Shown piece by piece: positions 8,807 to 17,288 of a stretch of DNA of 64,000 nt. This stretch comes from Arthrobacter burdickii (lineage in GTDB: Bacteria > Actinomycetota > Actinomycetes > Actinomycetales > Micrococcaceae). Both the position numbers and the translations under genes were made by a program. A model generated the notes under the pieces. That model saw only the letters and a list, made by a program, of their open reading frames with translations. It was not told the origin of the DNA and ran no database searches. How positions within the stretch are numbered: the first letter of the stretch is position 1; each line of letters begins with the position of its first letter. Where the stretch lies: assembly GCF_030433645.1 (NCBI RefSeq), contig NZ_JAROCG010000001.1, positions 1,364,001-1,428,000 on the forward strand. The letters are read 5' to 3'.

Positions 8807-9763
8807 TCATCGGGCATGCCTGTCCAGCCGGTGCGGGTCGATGAGGAGGGCGGGATCCCAGCCGCCCGCGGTCGCCGCGGCCCGGTAGGTGCCCCGCAGG
8901 AATCGGAGGAGCGCGGCGTCCGGATCCGCCGCGCTGCGCACGGCCTCGTAGGGCAGCAGGAACTGGCGGAACTCCGTGCTGTAGTAGGCGCCGTCGACGT
9001 CGATGACGGCGCCGCTGTACCCCTCCGGCTCCGGGTAGGCGTAGGAGTAGAAAGCGCCTTCTTCTCCACCGCCAGGCCAGAATCCGCAGCTGGAGAGCTC
9101 GTGCGAGTACCCCTCCTCCATGACCCAGTCGGCGCAGTTCGGGGCGCCACCGGGGTGGGTCGGGGCGGGGCGGCCGGTGAAACGCGTGCACGCGAGGTCC
9201 ATGGCGCCCCAAAAGAAGTGCACGGGGCTCACCTTGCCGAGGAACTCCGCACGGAAGCGCGTGAGGACCCGCTCCGCCTGGATGAGCTGCCGCCAGAACG
9301 CCGTGACCGCCGCTGCGTCGTAGGATGCGTGGTGGTGGTCCTCCGCGAAGGGCACGGCCGGATCCACCTCGGTCGGGACGGGCCGGATGGGTGCCTCGAT
9401 GCCGAGCTCGGACAGCGCCGTCATGGTCCGCGCGTGGAACTCCGCCACCGACTGCGGTTCGAGGGGCACGCTGCGGTCCTCGCCGGAACTGCTGCGCATC
9501 ACCAGCCGGTGCGCCACGACGTCGACCTCGATGTCGAACATGCCGTCCCGGTAGGGGATCGGTGAGGTGCCCAGCCCGCGCGGCGTCACGTAGAGCGGCA
9601 CCTGCCACCAGTGGTTGACCAGGGGCGCGTGCGCCATCCGGACCTTGCCCACCACCTGCAGCCACATGTGCAGCGTCGCCTGCGTGTCCTCCCAGTCCCC
9701 GACGCGAAGCGCCGGCCACCCCGAAACCGCCGTCGTCCCGCCCGTCATGACCTGCTCACCCAT
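8807..9763 (-). CDS. DUF5996 family protein
   Basis: 318 residues of a conserved actinobacterial and proteobacterial family of unknown function. Family phrases are visible: WLQVVGKVRMAH, NHWWQVPLYVTPRGL, SPVHFFWGAMDLACTRF and SSCGFWPGGG. There is no signal peptide or membrane segment. It follows the fused ABC ATPase gene on the same strand after 143 nt that contain no recognisable gene, so it may belong to that transcript. Start at the ATG 9763; the internal ATG MTGG five codons later is possible. Confidence 0.8.
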   Translation of the reverse strand: MGEQVMTGGTTAVSGWPALRVGDWEDTQATLHMWLQVVGKVRMAHAPLVNHWWQVPLYVTPRGLGTSPIPYRDGMFDIEVDVVAHRLVMRSSSGEDRSVPLEPQSVAEFHARTMTALSELGIEAPIRPVPTEVDPAVPFAEDHHHASYDAAAVTAFWRQLIQAERVLTRFRAEFLGKVSPVHFFWGAMDLACTRFTGRPAPTHPGGAPNCADWVMEEGYSHELSSCGFWPGGGEEGAFYSYAYPEPEGYSGAVIDVDGAYYSTEFRQFLLPYEAVRSAADPDAALLRFLRGTYRAAATAGGWDPALLIDPHRLDRHAR

Positions 9764-9906
9764 GGTTCCTCCGCATCATCGTGTGCGGCCAATCTATGCG
9801 CCTTCCCAGGGCTGGTACAGGGCGCATCTCCTGGGTGGAGTCCCTCAACCCGCCGCGCGGCCGCAAGCTCCGGGAAACCTTCGACCGCATCGGCTGGTGA
9901 CGGGGG

Positions 9907-11763
9907 CTAGGACGCGAGGTCCTCGTCGATGTTGAGCTCGTTGCCGGGAATGGAGGCCAGCAGCTTACGGGTGTACGGGTGGCGGGGGTTCTGGAAGACC
10001 TCCTCGGAGCTGGCGGCCTCCACCAGCTCACCGTCCTTCATCACGCAGACGTAGTCCGAGATGAGGCGCACCACCGCGAGGTCGTGCGAGATGAACAGGT
10101 AGCTCAGGCCCAGCTCGGACTGCAGGTCGCCGAGGAGTTTGAGGATCTGGGCCTGGACCAGGACGTCGAGGGCGGAGACCGGCTCGTCGCAGACGATCAG
10201 TTCGGGCTGCAGGGCGAGCGCCCGTGCGATCGCGACACGCTGCCGCTGCCCGCCGGAGAGCTCCGCAGGGTAGCGCCGGAGGGCGTTCTGGGGGAGGGAG
10301 ACCTGATCCATCAGCTCGCGGACCCGTGCCGAGCGTTCCTTCTTCGATCCGCGCTTGTAGGCGTTGAGGGGTTCCTCGACGATGCGCTCGATCGTGAACA
10401 TGGGGTTCAGCGAGGAGTAGGGGTCCTGGAAGATGGGCTGCACGCGCTGGCGGAAGTCGTTGAGCTGCGCCTTATCGAGGGTGGCGACGTCCATGCCGTC
10501 GAAGGTCATGGTGCCCGACGTGGGCTCGATGAGCTTGAGCAGCATGCGTGCCGTGGTGGTCTTGCCCGACCCCGATTCGCCGACGATCGCCACGGTCTGC
10601 CCCCGCGGGACATCGAGCGTGACGTTCTTCGCGGCGTAGAAGTCCTCCTTGCTGCCGCGGCGCTTGTAGACCTTCGTGAGGTCCCGGATCTCCACGATGT
10701 TCGCGGGGGCGGCTTGCTCCGCGGGGGCGGCGGGCCGGTCGGTGGACGACGTCGCGGCATGGGCACCGGCCGGGGAGGGAAGCGGCCCTGCGGGAGCCGC
10801 CGCGTCCCCGGAGTCCGGGGAGCCCGCGGTCCCGTGCCCGGCCTCGTGCTCCGCGAACACTTCCTCGGCGAGTTTCCGCCGGGTGGCGGCGTCCGCCGTG
10901 AAGGCGCCGGGGCGCAGGCGGACGGCAGCGACGCTCGGAGCAGCGCGGACGAGCGACTGTGTATAGGGGTGCTGCGGATCGTTGAGCAGCCGGTCGGCGG
11001 GGCCGGTCTCCACGACGCGTCCGCGGTGCATGACCACGAGCTGCGAGGCGCGCTCGGCGGCGAGCCCAAGGTCATGGGTGATGAGGAGCACCGACGTGCC
11101 GAGCTGGTCCGTCATCGTCTCGATTTGGTCGAGGATGGTGCGCTGCACCGTGACGTCCAGGGCCGACGTCGGCTCGTCGGCGATGAGGAGCCGGGGCTGG
11201 CAGGCGAGGCCGATCGCGATGAGGGCCCGCTGGCGCATCCCGCCCGAGAACTCGTGCGGGTACTGCTTGGCGCGCTCGCCGGCGTCGGGCAGGCCGGCGG
11301 CCGTCAGCACCTCGATGACGCGCTGCTTGACGTTCTTCTTGGTGGCCATGCCGTGGACGAGGAGCGTCTCGGCGACCTGCGTGCCGATCTTCGTCACCGG
11401 GTTGAGGTTGGACATCGGGTCCTGCGGCACGAGGCCGATCGCCCTGCCGCGGATCGAGCGCATCCTCGCTTCCGGCAGGTTCACGAGGTCCTGGCCTTCG
11501 AAGAGGATGCTGCCGGAGGTCACCTTGCCGTTCCCCGGCAGGAGGCCGATGCACGCCATCGCCGTCGTCGACTTGCCGGATCCGGATTCGCCGACGATCG
11601 CGAGGGCGCTGCCGCGTCGAAGGGTGAAGCTGGCATCCTCGACCGCCTTCACCTCACCGCCGGTCGTACGGAAGCTGACCGCCAGGTTGCGCACCTCCAG
11701 CAGGGGTGCGTCAGGGTCGTCGGTCAGGTCGGTCATGCTGCCGGCCGGGGTGATGTCCGTCAT
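9907..11763 (-). CDS. Peptide ABC transporter, fused DppD-DppF double ATPase
   Basis: 618 residues with two complete nucleotide-binding domains. Each has Walker A GESGSGKST/GESGSGKTT, and signatures FSGGMRQRALIA (first) and LSGGQRQRVAIA (second), followed by Walker B IADEPTSALD and VCDEPVSALD. A low-complexity Ala/Pro/Ser linker of about 60 residues joins them. Each domain ends in the oligopeptide/dipeptide-type C-terminal extension (HPYTQSL, HPYTRKL). It very likely energises the DppBC permease encoded 1.2 kb away on the other strand. ATG at 11763 chosen; the ribosome site is weak and a second ATG nine codons on is possible. Confidence 0.9.
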   Translation of the reverse strand: MTDITPAGSMTDLTDDPDAPLLEVRNLAVSFRTTGGEVKAVEDASFTLRRGSALAIVGESGSGKSTTAMACIGLLPGNGKVTSGSILFEGQDLVNLPEARMRSIRGRAIGLVPQDPMSNLNPVTKIGTQVAETLLVHGMATKKNVKQRVIEVLTAAGLPDAGERAKQYPHEFSGGMRQRALIAIGLACQPRLLIADEPTSALDVTVQRTILDQIETMTDQLGTSVLLITHDLGLAAERASQLVVMHRGRVVETGPADRLLNDPQHPYTQSLVRAAPSVAAVRLRPGAFTADAATRRKLAEEVFAEHEAGHGTAGSPDSGDAAAPAGPLPSPAGAHAATSSTDRPAAPAEQAAPANIVEIRDLTKVYKRRGSKEDFYAAKNVTLDVPRGQTVAIVGESGSGKTTTARMLLKLIEPTSGTMTFDGMDVATLDKAQLNDFRQRVQPIFQDPYSSLNPMFTIERIVEEPLNAYKRGSKKERSARVRELMDQVSLPQNALRRYPAELSGGQRQRVAIARALALQPELIVCDEPVSALDVLVQAQILKLLGDLQSELGLSYLFISHDLAVVRLISDYVCVMKDGELVEAASSEEVFQNPRHPYTRKLLASIPGNELNIDEDLAS

Positions 11764-11818
11764 AGCACCATCGTGCCCTATGCGCAGGGCGGTCACCGCC
11801 CAATCGGCGGGCGCTGGG

Positions 11819-12298
11819 CTAACTTTCTGGCAACGGTGCGGCGCCCCCGGCGGTGAGGCGTGCGGCGAGGTGGTCCACTGCAAGGCGGTAGCCGTCGATC
11901 CCTGCGCCGACGATCACCGCGTCGGCCACGGCGGAGAGGAACGAGTGGTGCCGGAACTCCTCGCGCCGGTGCACATTGCTGATGTGGACCTCCACCACCG
12001 GGAGCTCGACGCCGGCGAGGGCGTCGCGGATGGCAATCGAGGTGTGCGTGAAGGCCCCGGCATTGATGACGATCCCGTCCGACGTCGAGCGCGCGGCATG
12101 GATGGCGTCGATGATCTCGCCCTCGTGGTTGGACTGCATCGCGGTGGTGGTGCACCCGCGTTCCCGTGCGGTGTCCGAGGCGAGGCGGACGACGTCGTCG
12201 AGCGTCGCCGTCCCGTACACGGCCGGTTCCCGGCTGCCGAGCAGGTTCAGGTTCGGTCCGTTGATCACGAGGATGCTGGGTGTGCGTGCCGGGTTCAT
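11819..12298 (-). CDS. aroQ: 3-dehydroquinate dehydratase, type II
   Basis: 159 residues. Converts 3-dehydroquinate to 3-dehydroshikimate. Conserved type II features: [13 protein letters not shown] (13-25) with catalytic Arg23 and Tyr28, [10 protein letters not shown] (55-64), NAGAFTHTS with His85, and [12 protein letters not shown] with catalytic His110. It starts 7 nt after the stop of an MHS-family transporter gene and is likely co-transcribed with it, pointing to quinate/shikimate uptake and catabolism, not only aromatic biosynthesis. Confidence 0.92.
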   Translation of the reverse strand: MNPARTPSILVINGPNLNLLGSREPAVYGTATLDDVVRLASDTARERGCTTTAMQSNHEGEIIDAIHAARSTSDGIVINAGAFTHTSIAIRDALAGVELPVVEVHISNVHRREEFRHHSFLSAVADAVIVGAGIDGYRLAVDHLAARLTAGGAAPLPES

Positions 12299-12305
12299 GC
12301 CCTAA

Positions 12306-13631
12306 CTATGCCGCACTGCGGGCGGCGGGCACGGGATCCGCCGTTCGCGCGCGCAGGACCGCCGCACCCAGCGCTCCGGCTACGGTCACGAGGCTCAGGA
12401 CCGCCAGGACGACGCCGGGGTGCCACCAGGCGCCGCCCGTCGCGATCCCCAGCCGCTGCGTGATCGACGGCACGAAGCCCGCCACGATGGCGGCGATGCT
12501 GTAGGCGAAGGACAGGGCGGTGAATGCCGTCGCCGGCCGGAAGATGTCCGCCATCAGCCCGCCGAGGGCGGCCCAGCTGGCGGTCGGGAGGATACCGCCG
12601 AGGATGATCGCGGCGATGTACATCGGCTCGGTCGCGATGCTGATGATCCAGTAGAGGGGGAAGGCGATCAGGGCCGTGCCCAGCGCGCCGCCGGCGACGA
12701 CCTTCGCGGAGCCGATGCGCATGGCCAGGTAACCGAAGGCGGGGATGGTGGCGAGCTGGAGGACGGATCCCACGAGGGCGGCGTTCAGGACGGTCTCCTG
12801 CGACAGGCCGAGGGTCTGCGTGCCGTAGGCCTGCGTGTACGTGACCATCAGGAAGTAGGAACCGATTCCCAGCACCGCGGAGGCGATGGCGACCACGATG
12901 GCGACGGGCTGGGACTTCAGGACCTCGAGGAAGGGGACGCGGGGGAGCGCGTGTCGCCGGTCCGTTTCCTGGAAAACGGGCGTCTCGTCGATGGCGAGCC
13001 GCAGGTAGATCGCGACGGCGAGGAACGGGAAGGCGAGCAGGAACGGGATACGCCAGCCCCACGAGGTCATGACATCGGGGGCGACGACGGCGAGGACGAG
13101 GAAGATGGCGGAGATCAGCATGGTGCCGACGGGGGAGCCGAGCTGTGGGATGGAGGCGTACAGCGCGCGCTTGCGCGGTTCGGCATGCTCGGTGGCGATG
13201 AGGATGGAACCGCCCCACTCGCCGCCGAGCGAGAGGCCCTGCAGCAGCCGGAGCACGGTGAGGATGATCGGGGCCCAGACGCCGATGGTGGTGTAGTCCG
13301 GCAGCAGTCCGACGGCGCCGGTGGCCAGTCCCATCAGGGTGATGGTCCAGATCAGGGTGCGCTTGCGGCCGATCCGGTCACCGAGGTGCCCGAACAGGAT
13401 GGCGCCGAGGGGGCGGGCGACGAACCCCATCGCGAAGACCAGGAAGGCCGACAGCGTTCCGGCGAGCGGATCCTGCTCGGTGAAGAAGACGGTGTTGAAG
13501 ACGAGTGCGGCGGCCGTGCCGAACACGTAGAAGTCGTAGGACTCGAGGGCGGTTCCGACGAAGGAGGCTCCGGCGACGCGGCGGGCCATGCGCGGATTCG
13601 ATACGGGGGGCTGCTGCAGGGTTGTGGACAC
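12306..13631 (-). CDS. MHS-family MFS transporter (shikimate/organic acid type)
   Basis: 441 residues, 12 membrane segments. Signature motifs of the metabolite:H+ symporter family: ASFVGTALESYDFYVFG at the first helix, GHLGDRIGRKRTL between helices 2 and 3, and LLQGLSLGGEWGGS. Relatives carry shikimate, proline/betaine or alpha-ketoglutarate. Pairing with type II dehydroquinase favours shikimate or quinate. The GTG at 13631 follows GAGGA at suitable spacing; a longer reading from 13667 has no such site. The 136 nt upstream carry a GC-rich palindrome CCCGGGCCCGGG. Confidence 0.85.
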   Translation of the reverse strand: MSTTLQQPPVSNPRMARRVAGASFVGTALESYDFYVFGTAAALVFNTVFFTEQDPLAGTLSAFLVFAMGFVARPLGAILFGHLGDRIGRKRTLIWTITLMGLATGAVGLLPDYTTIGVWAPIILTVLRLLQGLSLGGEWGGSILIATEHAEPRKRALYASIPQLGSPVGTMLISAIFLVLAVVAPDVMTSWGWRIPFLLAFPFLAVAIYLRLAIDETPVFQETDRRHALPRVPFLEVLKSQPVAIVVAIASAVLGIGSYFLMVTYTQAYGTQTLGLSQETVLNAALVGSVLQLATIPAFGYLAMRIGSAKVVAGGALGTALIAFPLYWIISIATEPMYIAAIILGGILPTASWAALGGLMADIFRPATAFTALSFAYSIAAIVAGFVPSITQRLGIATGGAWWHPGVVLAVLSLVTVAGALGAAVLRARTADPVPAARSAA

Positions 13632-13767
13632 GCTGAAATTGTCCTCTTGCCCCCGGGCCCGGGCCACCTTTCAGGACGAACGTCACACCGGCGGCAGGGC
13701 GCCGTTCCCACCGGCCGCGGCCTCCCGCGAAGATGCTTCCGCATCCCTCAGGCAGGACCGCGGTGCG

Positions 13768-14349
13768 TCAGGCGGGAAGCGGCGTGCGGACGTGGGCGGC
13801 GACGATGGCGCGCCCGGCGGTCACGAGGGACCGGGTCACGGCGGACGCATCGCCCATGAAGCCGTGCACCATCGCTCCGTCCCGCAGCATGATGAGCTGG
13901 TCCGCGACGACGTCGGGCTGGTCCGCTCCCAGCTCGTCCAGGAGTTCGGCGACCACGCCGTGCAGCCAGGTCCGGTAGCGATCGACGGCGTCCCGGACCG
14001 GGTTGCCCTCCGCCGGGTACTCCGCCGCGGCGTTGATGAAGGTGCACCCGCGGAAGCCCGGCCGGCAGGCCGCGGTGCCATTGACGGTGGCGAGACGGAG
14101 CAGGACCGCGCACGCGTCCCGGTCCATCCGTTCCCGCGCCACGACGGTCTTCAGCTGCTCGAGCTGGCTGTCCAGGTACGCGACCACAAGGTGGTCCTTC
14201 GACTGGAAGTGCCGGTAGAACGTCACCTTGGTGGTGCCGGCGTCGGAGATGACCCTGTCGGCGCTGACCGAGCGGATGCTGGTGGTGTCGAACAGTCGGG
14301 TAGCCGAGGCGAGGATGCGCTCGCGGACGGGAAGCTGCGCGTTCATCAT
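13768..14349 (-). CDS. TetR/AcrR family regulator
   Basis: 193 residues. N-terminal helix-turn-helix: RERILASATRLFD, then ISDAGTTKVTFYRHFQSKD, typical TetR. The C-terminal ligand domain resembles the group with Cys-containing FRGCTFINAAAEYP, a loop often seen in regulators of stress or detoxification genes. It is divergent from an Ohr gene across 114 nt that contain a 20-bp palindrome, so it probably controls both. Two adjacent ATGs (14349, 14346) follow GGAG. Confidence 0.85.
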   Translation of the reverse strand: MMNAQLPVRERILASATRLFDTTSIRSVSADRVISDAGTTKVTFYRHFQSKDHLVVAYLDSQLEQLKTVVARERMDRDACAVLLRLATVNGTAACRPGFRGCTFINAAAEYPAEGNPVRDAVDRYRTWLHGVVAELLDELGADQPDVVADQLIMLRDGAMVHGFMGDASAVTRSLVTAGRAIVAAHVRTPLPA

Positions 14350-14395
14350 GCTCCATTGTGGGTCGGGGGCGGGATGCCCCAGGATTTGGACGACG

Positions 14396-14415
14396 TAGAG
14401 TTACTAGTTAGTCTA
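14396..14415. promoter_or_regulatory. Palindromic operator candidate in the tetR-ohr intergenic region
   Basis: TAGAGTTACTAGTTAGTCTA is symmetric at 16 of 20 positions around CT|AG. It lies midway between the divergent tetR and ohr starts, and is AT-rich in a GC-rich region, as expected for a TetR-type operator overlapping promoters. Confidence 0.55.
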
Positions 14416-14463
14416 CCTGTAGTGAGGGTGCCAGTCCGGCCCCGGAACGGAAGGATCGACAGC

Positions 14464-14886
14464 ATGGGTGCTCTCTACACTGCAGTGGCAACAGCGAGCG
14501 GCGACGGACGCAACGGCAAGGCGCGCACCGACGACGGGGAACTCGTCGTCGATTTGGCGGTCCCGAAGGAGATGGGCGGCACCGGCGGTGCGACGAACCC
14601 CGAGCAGCTCTTCGCCGCCGGCTATGCGGCCTGCTTCCACAGCGCGCTGAAGCTCGTCGCGAGCCGCGGCAAGGCGAGGATCAGCGACACGGCGGTCACC
14701 GCCGAGGTGAGCATCAACGCGGTCGACGGTAGAGCGTTCCAGCTGGCCGTCGCCCTGCACGCCGAGATCGGCGGAGTGGACCAGGAGACCGCGGACCGGC
14801 TCGTCGAGCAGGCGCACCAGGTCTGCCCGTACTCGAACGCGACCCGCGGCAACATCGAGGTCACCGTGGACGCCACCGTCGGCTGA
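14464..14886 (+). CDS. ohr: Organic hydroperoxide resistance protein (Ohr/OsmC family)
   Basis: 140 residues. Thiol peroxidase that reduces organic hydroperoxides using two reactive cysteines: Cys57 in GYAACFHS and Cys121 in QVCPYSNATRGN; both are present. The N-terminal LYTAVATASG and GGTGGATNPEQLFAAGY are typical of Ohr. Unusually it is divergent from a TetR regulator, whereas OhrR of the MarR family is the classical partner. The start follows GGAAGGA. Confidence 0.92.
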   Translation: MGALYTAVATASGDGRNGKARTDDGELVVDLAVPKEMGGTGGATNPEQLFAAGYAACFHSALKLVASRGKARISDTAVTAEVSINAVDGRAFQLAVALHAEIGGVDQETADRLVEQAHQVCPYSNATRGNIEVTVDATVG

Positions 14887-14939
14887 CCGTTCCGCCGCCC
14901 GGCTCGGCTCGATGCCGTCGGGCGTCGTCCCGCCGCAAC

Positions 14940-14975
14940 GAGGAAGGACCCCCGCAGGTGCGGGGGTCCTTCCTC
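14940..14975. terminator. Bidirectional terminator between ohr and acs
   Basis: A perfect 16-bp stem (14940-14955 with 14960-14975) and AGGT loop, with CCTTCCTC on the 3' arm. It separates convergent genes. Confidence 0.9.
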
Positions 14976-15040
14976 GTCGTGCGGGCCTCGGGCCCCACGC
15001 CTCCTGCTCAGCTCCCGGGCCTCATGCCCGGGCCGAGCCG

Positions 15041-16999
15041 CTACTTGCGGAGTGAGACGGCGATCTGCTGCATGATCGTCGGATCGGACAGCGTGGTGGC
15101 GTCGCCCACCTCGCGGCCCTCGGCGACGTCCTTGAGCAGGCGCCGCATGATCTTACCGCTGCGCGTCTTCGGCAGTTCGGGGACCACCAGGATGTTCCGC
15201 GGCTTGGCGATGGGTCCGATCTCCTTGCCCACGTGGTTACGCAGGGTGGTCACGATGTCGTCGTCGTCCTTGGCCGAACCGCGCAGGATGACGAACGCGA
15301 CCACCGCCTCGCCCGTCGTCTCGTCGCTTGCACCGACGACGGCCGCCTCCGCCACGGACGGGTGACTCACCAGTGCGGACTCGATCTCCGTGGTCGACAG
15401 GCGGTGGCCCGAGATGTTCATGACGTCGTCGACCCGGCCGAGGAGCCAGATGTCCCCGTCCTCGTCCTTCTTGGCGCCGTCCCCTGCGAAGTACATGTCG
15501 TCGAAGCGGGACCAGTAGGTCTCCTTGAAGCGCTCGGGGTCACCCCAGATGCCGCGGAGCATGGCCGGCCACGGCTCGCGGATGACCAGGTAGCCGCCTG
15601 ATCCGTTGGGCACGGACTCGCCCATCTCGTCGACGACGTCGATGGCGATCCCCGGCACGGCGACCTGCGCCGAACCGGGCTTGGTCGCGGTCACGCCCGG
15701 CATCGGCGCGATCATGTGGGCGCCGGTCTCCGTCTGCCACCAGGTGTCCACGATGGGAGCCTTGCCTCCGCCGATGACCTCCCGGTACCACATCCACGCC
15801 TCGGGGTTGATCGGTTCCCCGACGGATCCGAGGACGCGGATGGAGGACAGGTCGTACTTCTTGGGGATGTCGCGGCCCCACTTCATGAACGTGCGGATGG
15901 CCGTCGGTGCCGTGTAGAGGATGCTGACCTTGTACTTCTCGATGAGCTCCCACCAGCGGCCCTGGTGCGGCGTGTCCGGCGTCCCCTCGTACATCAGCTG
16001 TGTCGCGCCGTTCACGAGGGGTGCATAGGCGACGTAGCTGTGCCCGGTGACCCAGCCGATGTCCGCCGTGCACCAGAAGACGTCCGTTTCGGGGCGCAGG
16101 TCGAAGGTGTTCCGGTGGGTGAAGGCGGTCTGCGTGAGGAAGCCCCCGGTCGTGTGGAGGATGCCCTTCGGCTTCCCGGTGGTGCCCGAGGTGTAGAGGA
16201 TGAACAGGGGGTGCTCGGCGTCGTGCGCCACGGCCGTGTGCTCGTCCGAGGCCGTGTCGACGACGTCGTGCCACCAGAGGTCGCGTCCTTCGGTCCACTG
16301 GACCGGCTCATTGTTGCGCCGCACCACCACGACGCTGGTGATGGTGTGACCCTCCTTCTCGAGGGCGCCGTCGACGGCGGGCTTGAGCGGGCTCGGCTTG
16401 CCGCGGCGGTAGGTGCCGTCCGAGGTCACGACGATCTTGGCCTCGGCGTCGTCGATGCGGCTGCGGAGGGCGTCTGCCGAGAAGCCGCCGAAGACCACGG
16501 AGTGGACGGCGCCGATGCGGGCGCAGGCGAGCATCGTGACGACAGCCTCGGGGATCATGGGCAGGTAGACCGCCACGCGGTCACCCTTCTGCACGCCGAG
16601 GGCCTCGAAGGCGTTCGCCGCCTTCTTGACCTCGCGGGTCAGCTCCGCGTACGTGATGGTGCGGGTGTCGCCGGGCTCGCCCTCGAAGTGGATGGCCACG
16701 CGGTCCCCGAGCCCCGCCTCGACGTGCCGGTCGAGCGCGTTGTACGCCGCGTTGACGGTGCCGCCGACGAACCACTTGGCGAACGGTGCGTCCGACCAGT
16801 CGAGCGTCTGCGTGAAATCCGAGTCCCAGGTGAGGAGGTTCCTGGCCTGCCGGGCCCAGAACTCCGTTCCCTGTTCCCGCGCCTCGTCGTAGAGTGACGG
16901 CTGCGCGACGGCGTTCGCGGCGAATTCCTCGCTGGGCGGGAAACGGCGTTCCTCGTGCAGCAGGTTCTCGAAGGCGTCGCCTTGTCGTTCGGCGCTCAT
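15041..16999 (-). CDS. acs: Acetyl-CoA synthetase
   Basis: 652 residues, the usual length. Activates acetate with ATP and CoA. ANL superfamily motifs: [18 protein letters not shown] (phosphate loop), [11 protein letters not shown], and [20 protein letters not shown]. The C-terminal [11 protein letters not shown] carries the catalytic lysine that is switched off by acetylation in this family. The ATG follows AAAGGGG. A Crp/GlxR-like site lies about 110-125 nt upstream. An AcuC-type deacetylase, possibly acting on this lysine, is encoded 26 kb away. Confidence 0.96.
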   Translation of the reverse strand: MSAERQGDAFENLLHEERRFPPSEEFAANAVAQPSLYDEAREQGTEFWARQARNLLTWDSDFTQTLDWSDAPFAKWFVGGTVNAAYNALDRHVEAGLGDRVAIHFEGEPGDTRTITYAELTREVKKAANAFEALGVQKGDRVAVYLPMIPEAVVTMLACARIGAVHSVVFGGFSADALRSRIDDAEAKIVVTSDGTYRRGKPSPLKPAVDGALEKEGHTITSVVVVRRNNEPVQWTEGRDLWWHDVVDTASDEHTAVAHDAEHPLFILYTSGTTGKPKGILHTTGGFLTQTAFTHRNTFDLRPETDVFWCTADIGWVTGHSYVAYAPLVNGATQLMYEGTPDTPHQGRWWELIEKYKVSILYTAPTAIRTFMKWGRDIPKKYDLSSIRVLGSVGEPINPEAWMWYREVIGGGKAPIVDTWWQTETGAHMIAPMPGVTATKPGSAQVAVPGIAIDVVDEMGESVPNGSGGYLVIREPWPAMLRGIWGDPERFKETYWSRFDDMYFAGDGAKKDEDGDIWLLGRVDDVMNISGHRLSTTEIESALVSHPSVAEAAVVGASDETTGEAVVAFVILRGSAKDDDDIVTTLRNHVGKEIGPIAKPRNILVVPELPKTRSGKIMRRLLKDVAEGREVGDATTLSDPTIMQQIAVSLRK

Positions 17000-17109
17000 G
17001 GTCTACCCCTTTGTGACGTGGTGTGGAACGGATGGGACGCAGGGCGCCGCGACGACTCGCAGCACCGCCACGTGCTCTAGGGGAACACTATCGAGTTCTG
17101 TGCGCGGCG

Positions 17110-17125
17110 TGTGCCCGGCGTCACA
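17110..17125. promoter_or_regulatory. Candidate Crp/GlxR binding site upstream of acs
   Basis: TGTGCCCGGCGTCACA matches TGTGA-N6-TCACA at 9 of 10 defined positions. It lies 111 nt upstream of the acs start and also upstream of the gene at 17289. Actinobacterial Crp/GlxR proteins regulate acs. Confidence 0.45.
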
Positions 17126-17210
17126 GGACCTAGCCGAGTTGCGCCGATTGTGCGGTGAGCGGCTGGGTGCCACGGCCCCGTCGTTGGTGGAGAAGGCGGG
17201 TGCCGGTGGC

Positions 17211-17216
17211 TAGGGT
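17211..17216 (+). promoter_or_regulatory. Candidate -10 for the gene at 17289
   Basis: TAGGGT fits TANNNT and lies 72 nt before the ATG, giving a leader of about 65 nt that ends in a GGGAG ribosome site. Confidence 0.3.
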
Positions 17217-17288
17217 GGAAGAAGGTAATCGACACCCGCCGGTCGAGAGTGGGCCGCGGGTGACCAGCGCTAGAAACGGGAGTAAGAG

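Noticed and set aside
9979-11856. 625-codon open frame on + opposite the DppD-DppF ATPase gene
   Set aside because: Antisense shadow of a high-GC gene; composition is His/Arg/Gly-rich with no family motif, while the minus strand encodes two complete ABC domains.
12420-13859. 479-codon open frame on + opposite the MHS transporter
   Set aside because: Asp/Gly/Glu/Arg-rich shadow without motifs; the minus strand carries clear MFS signatures.
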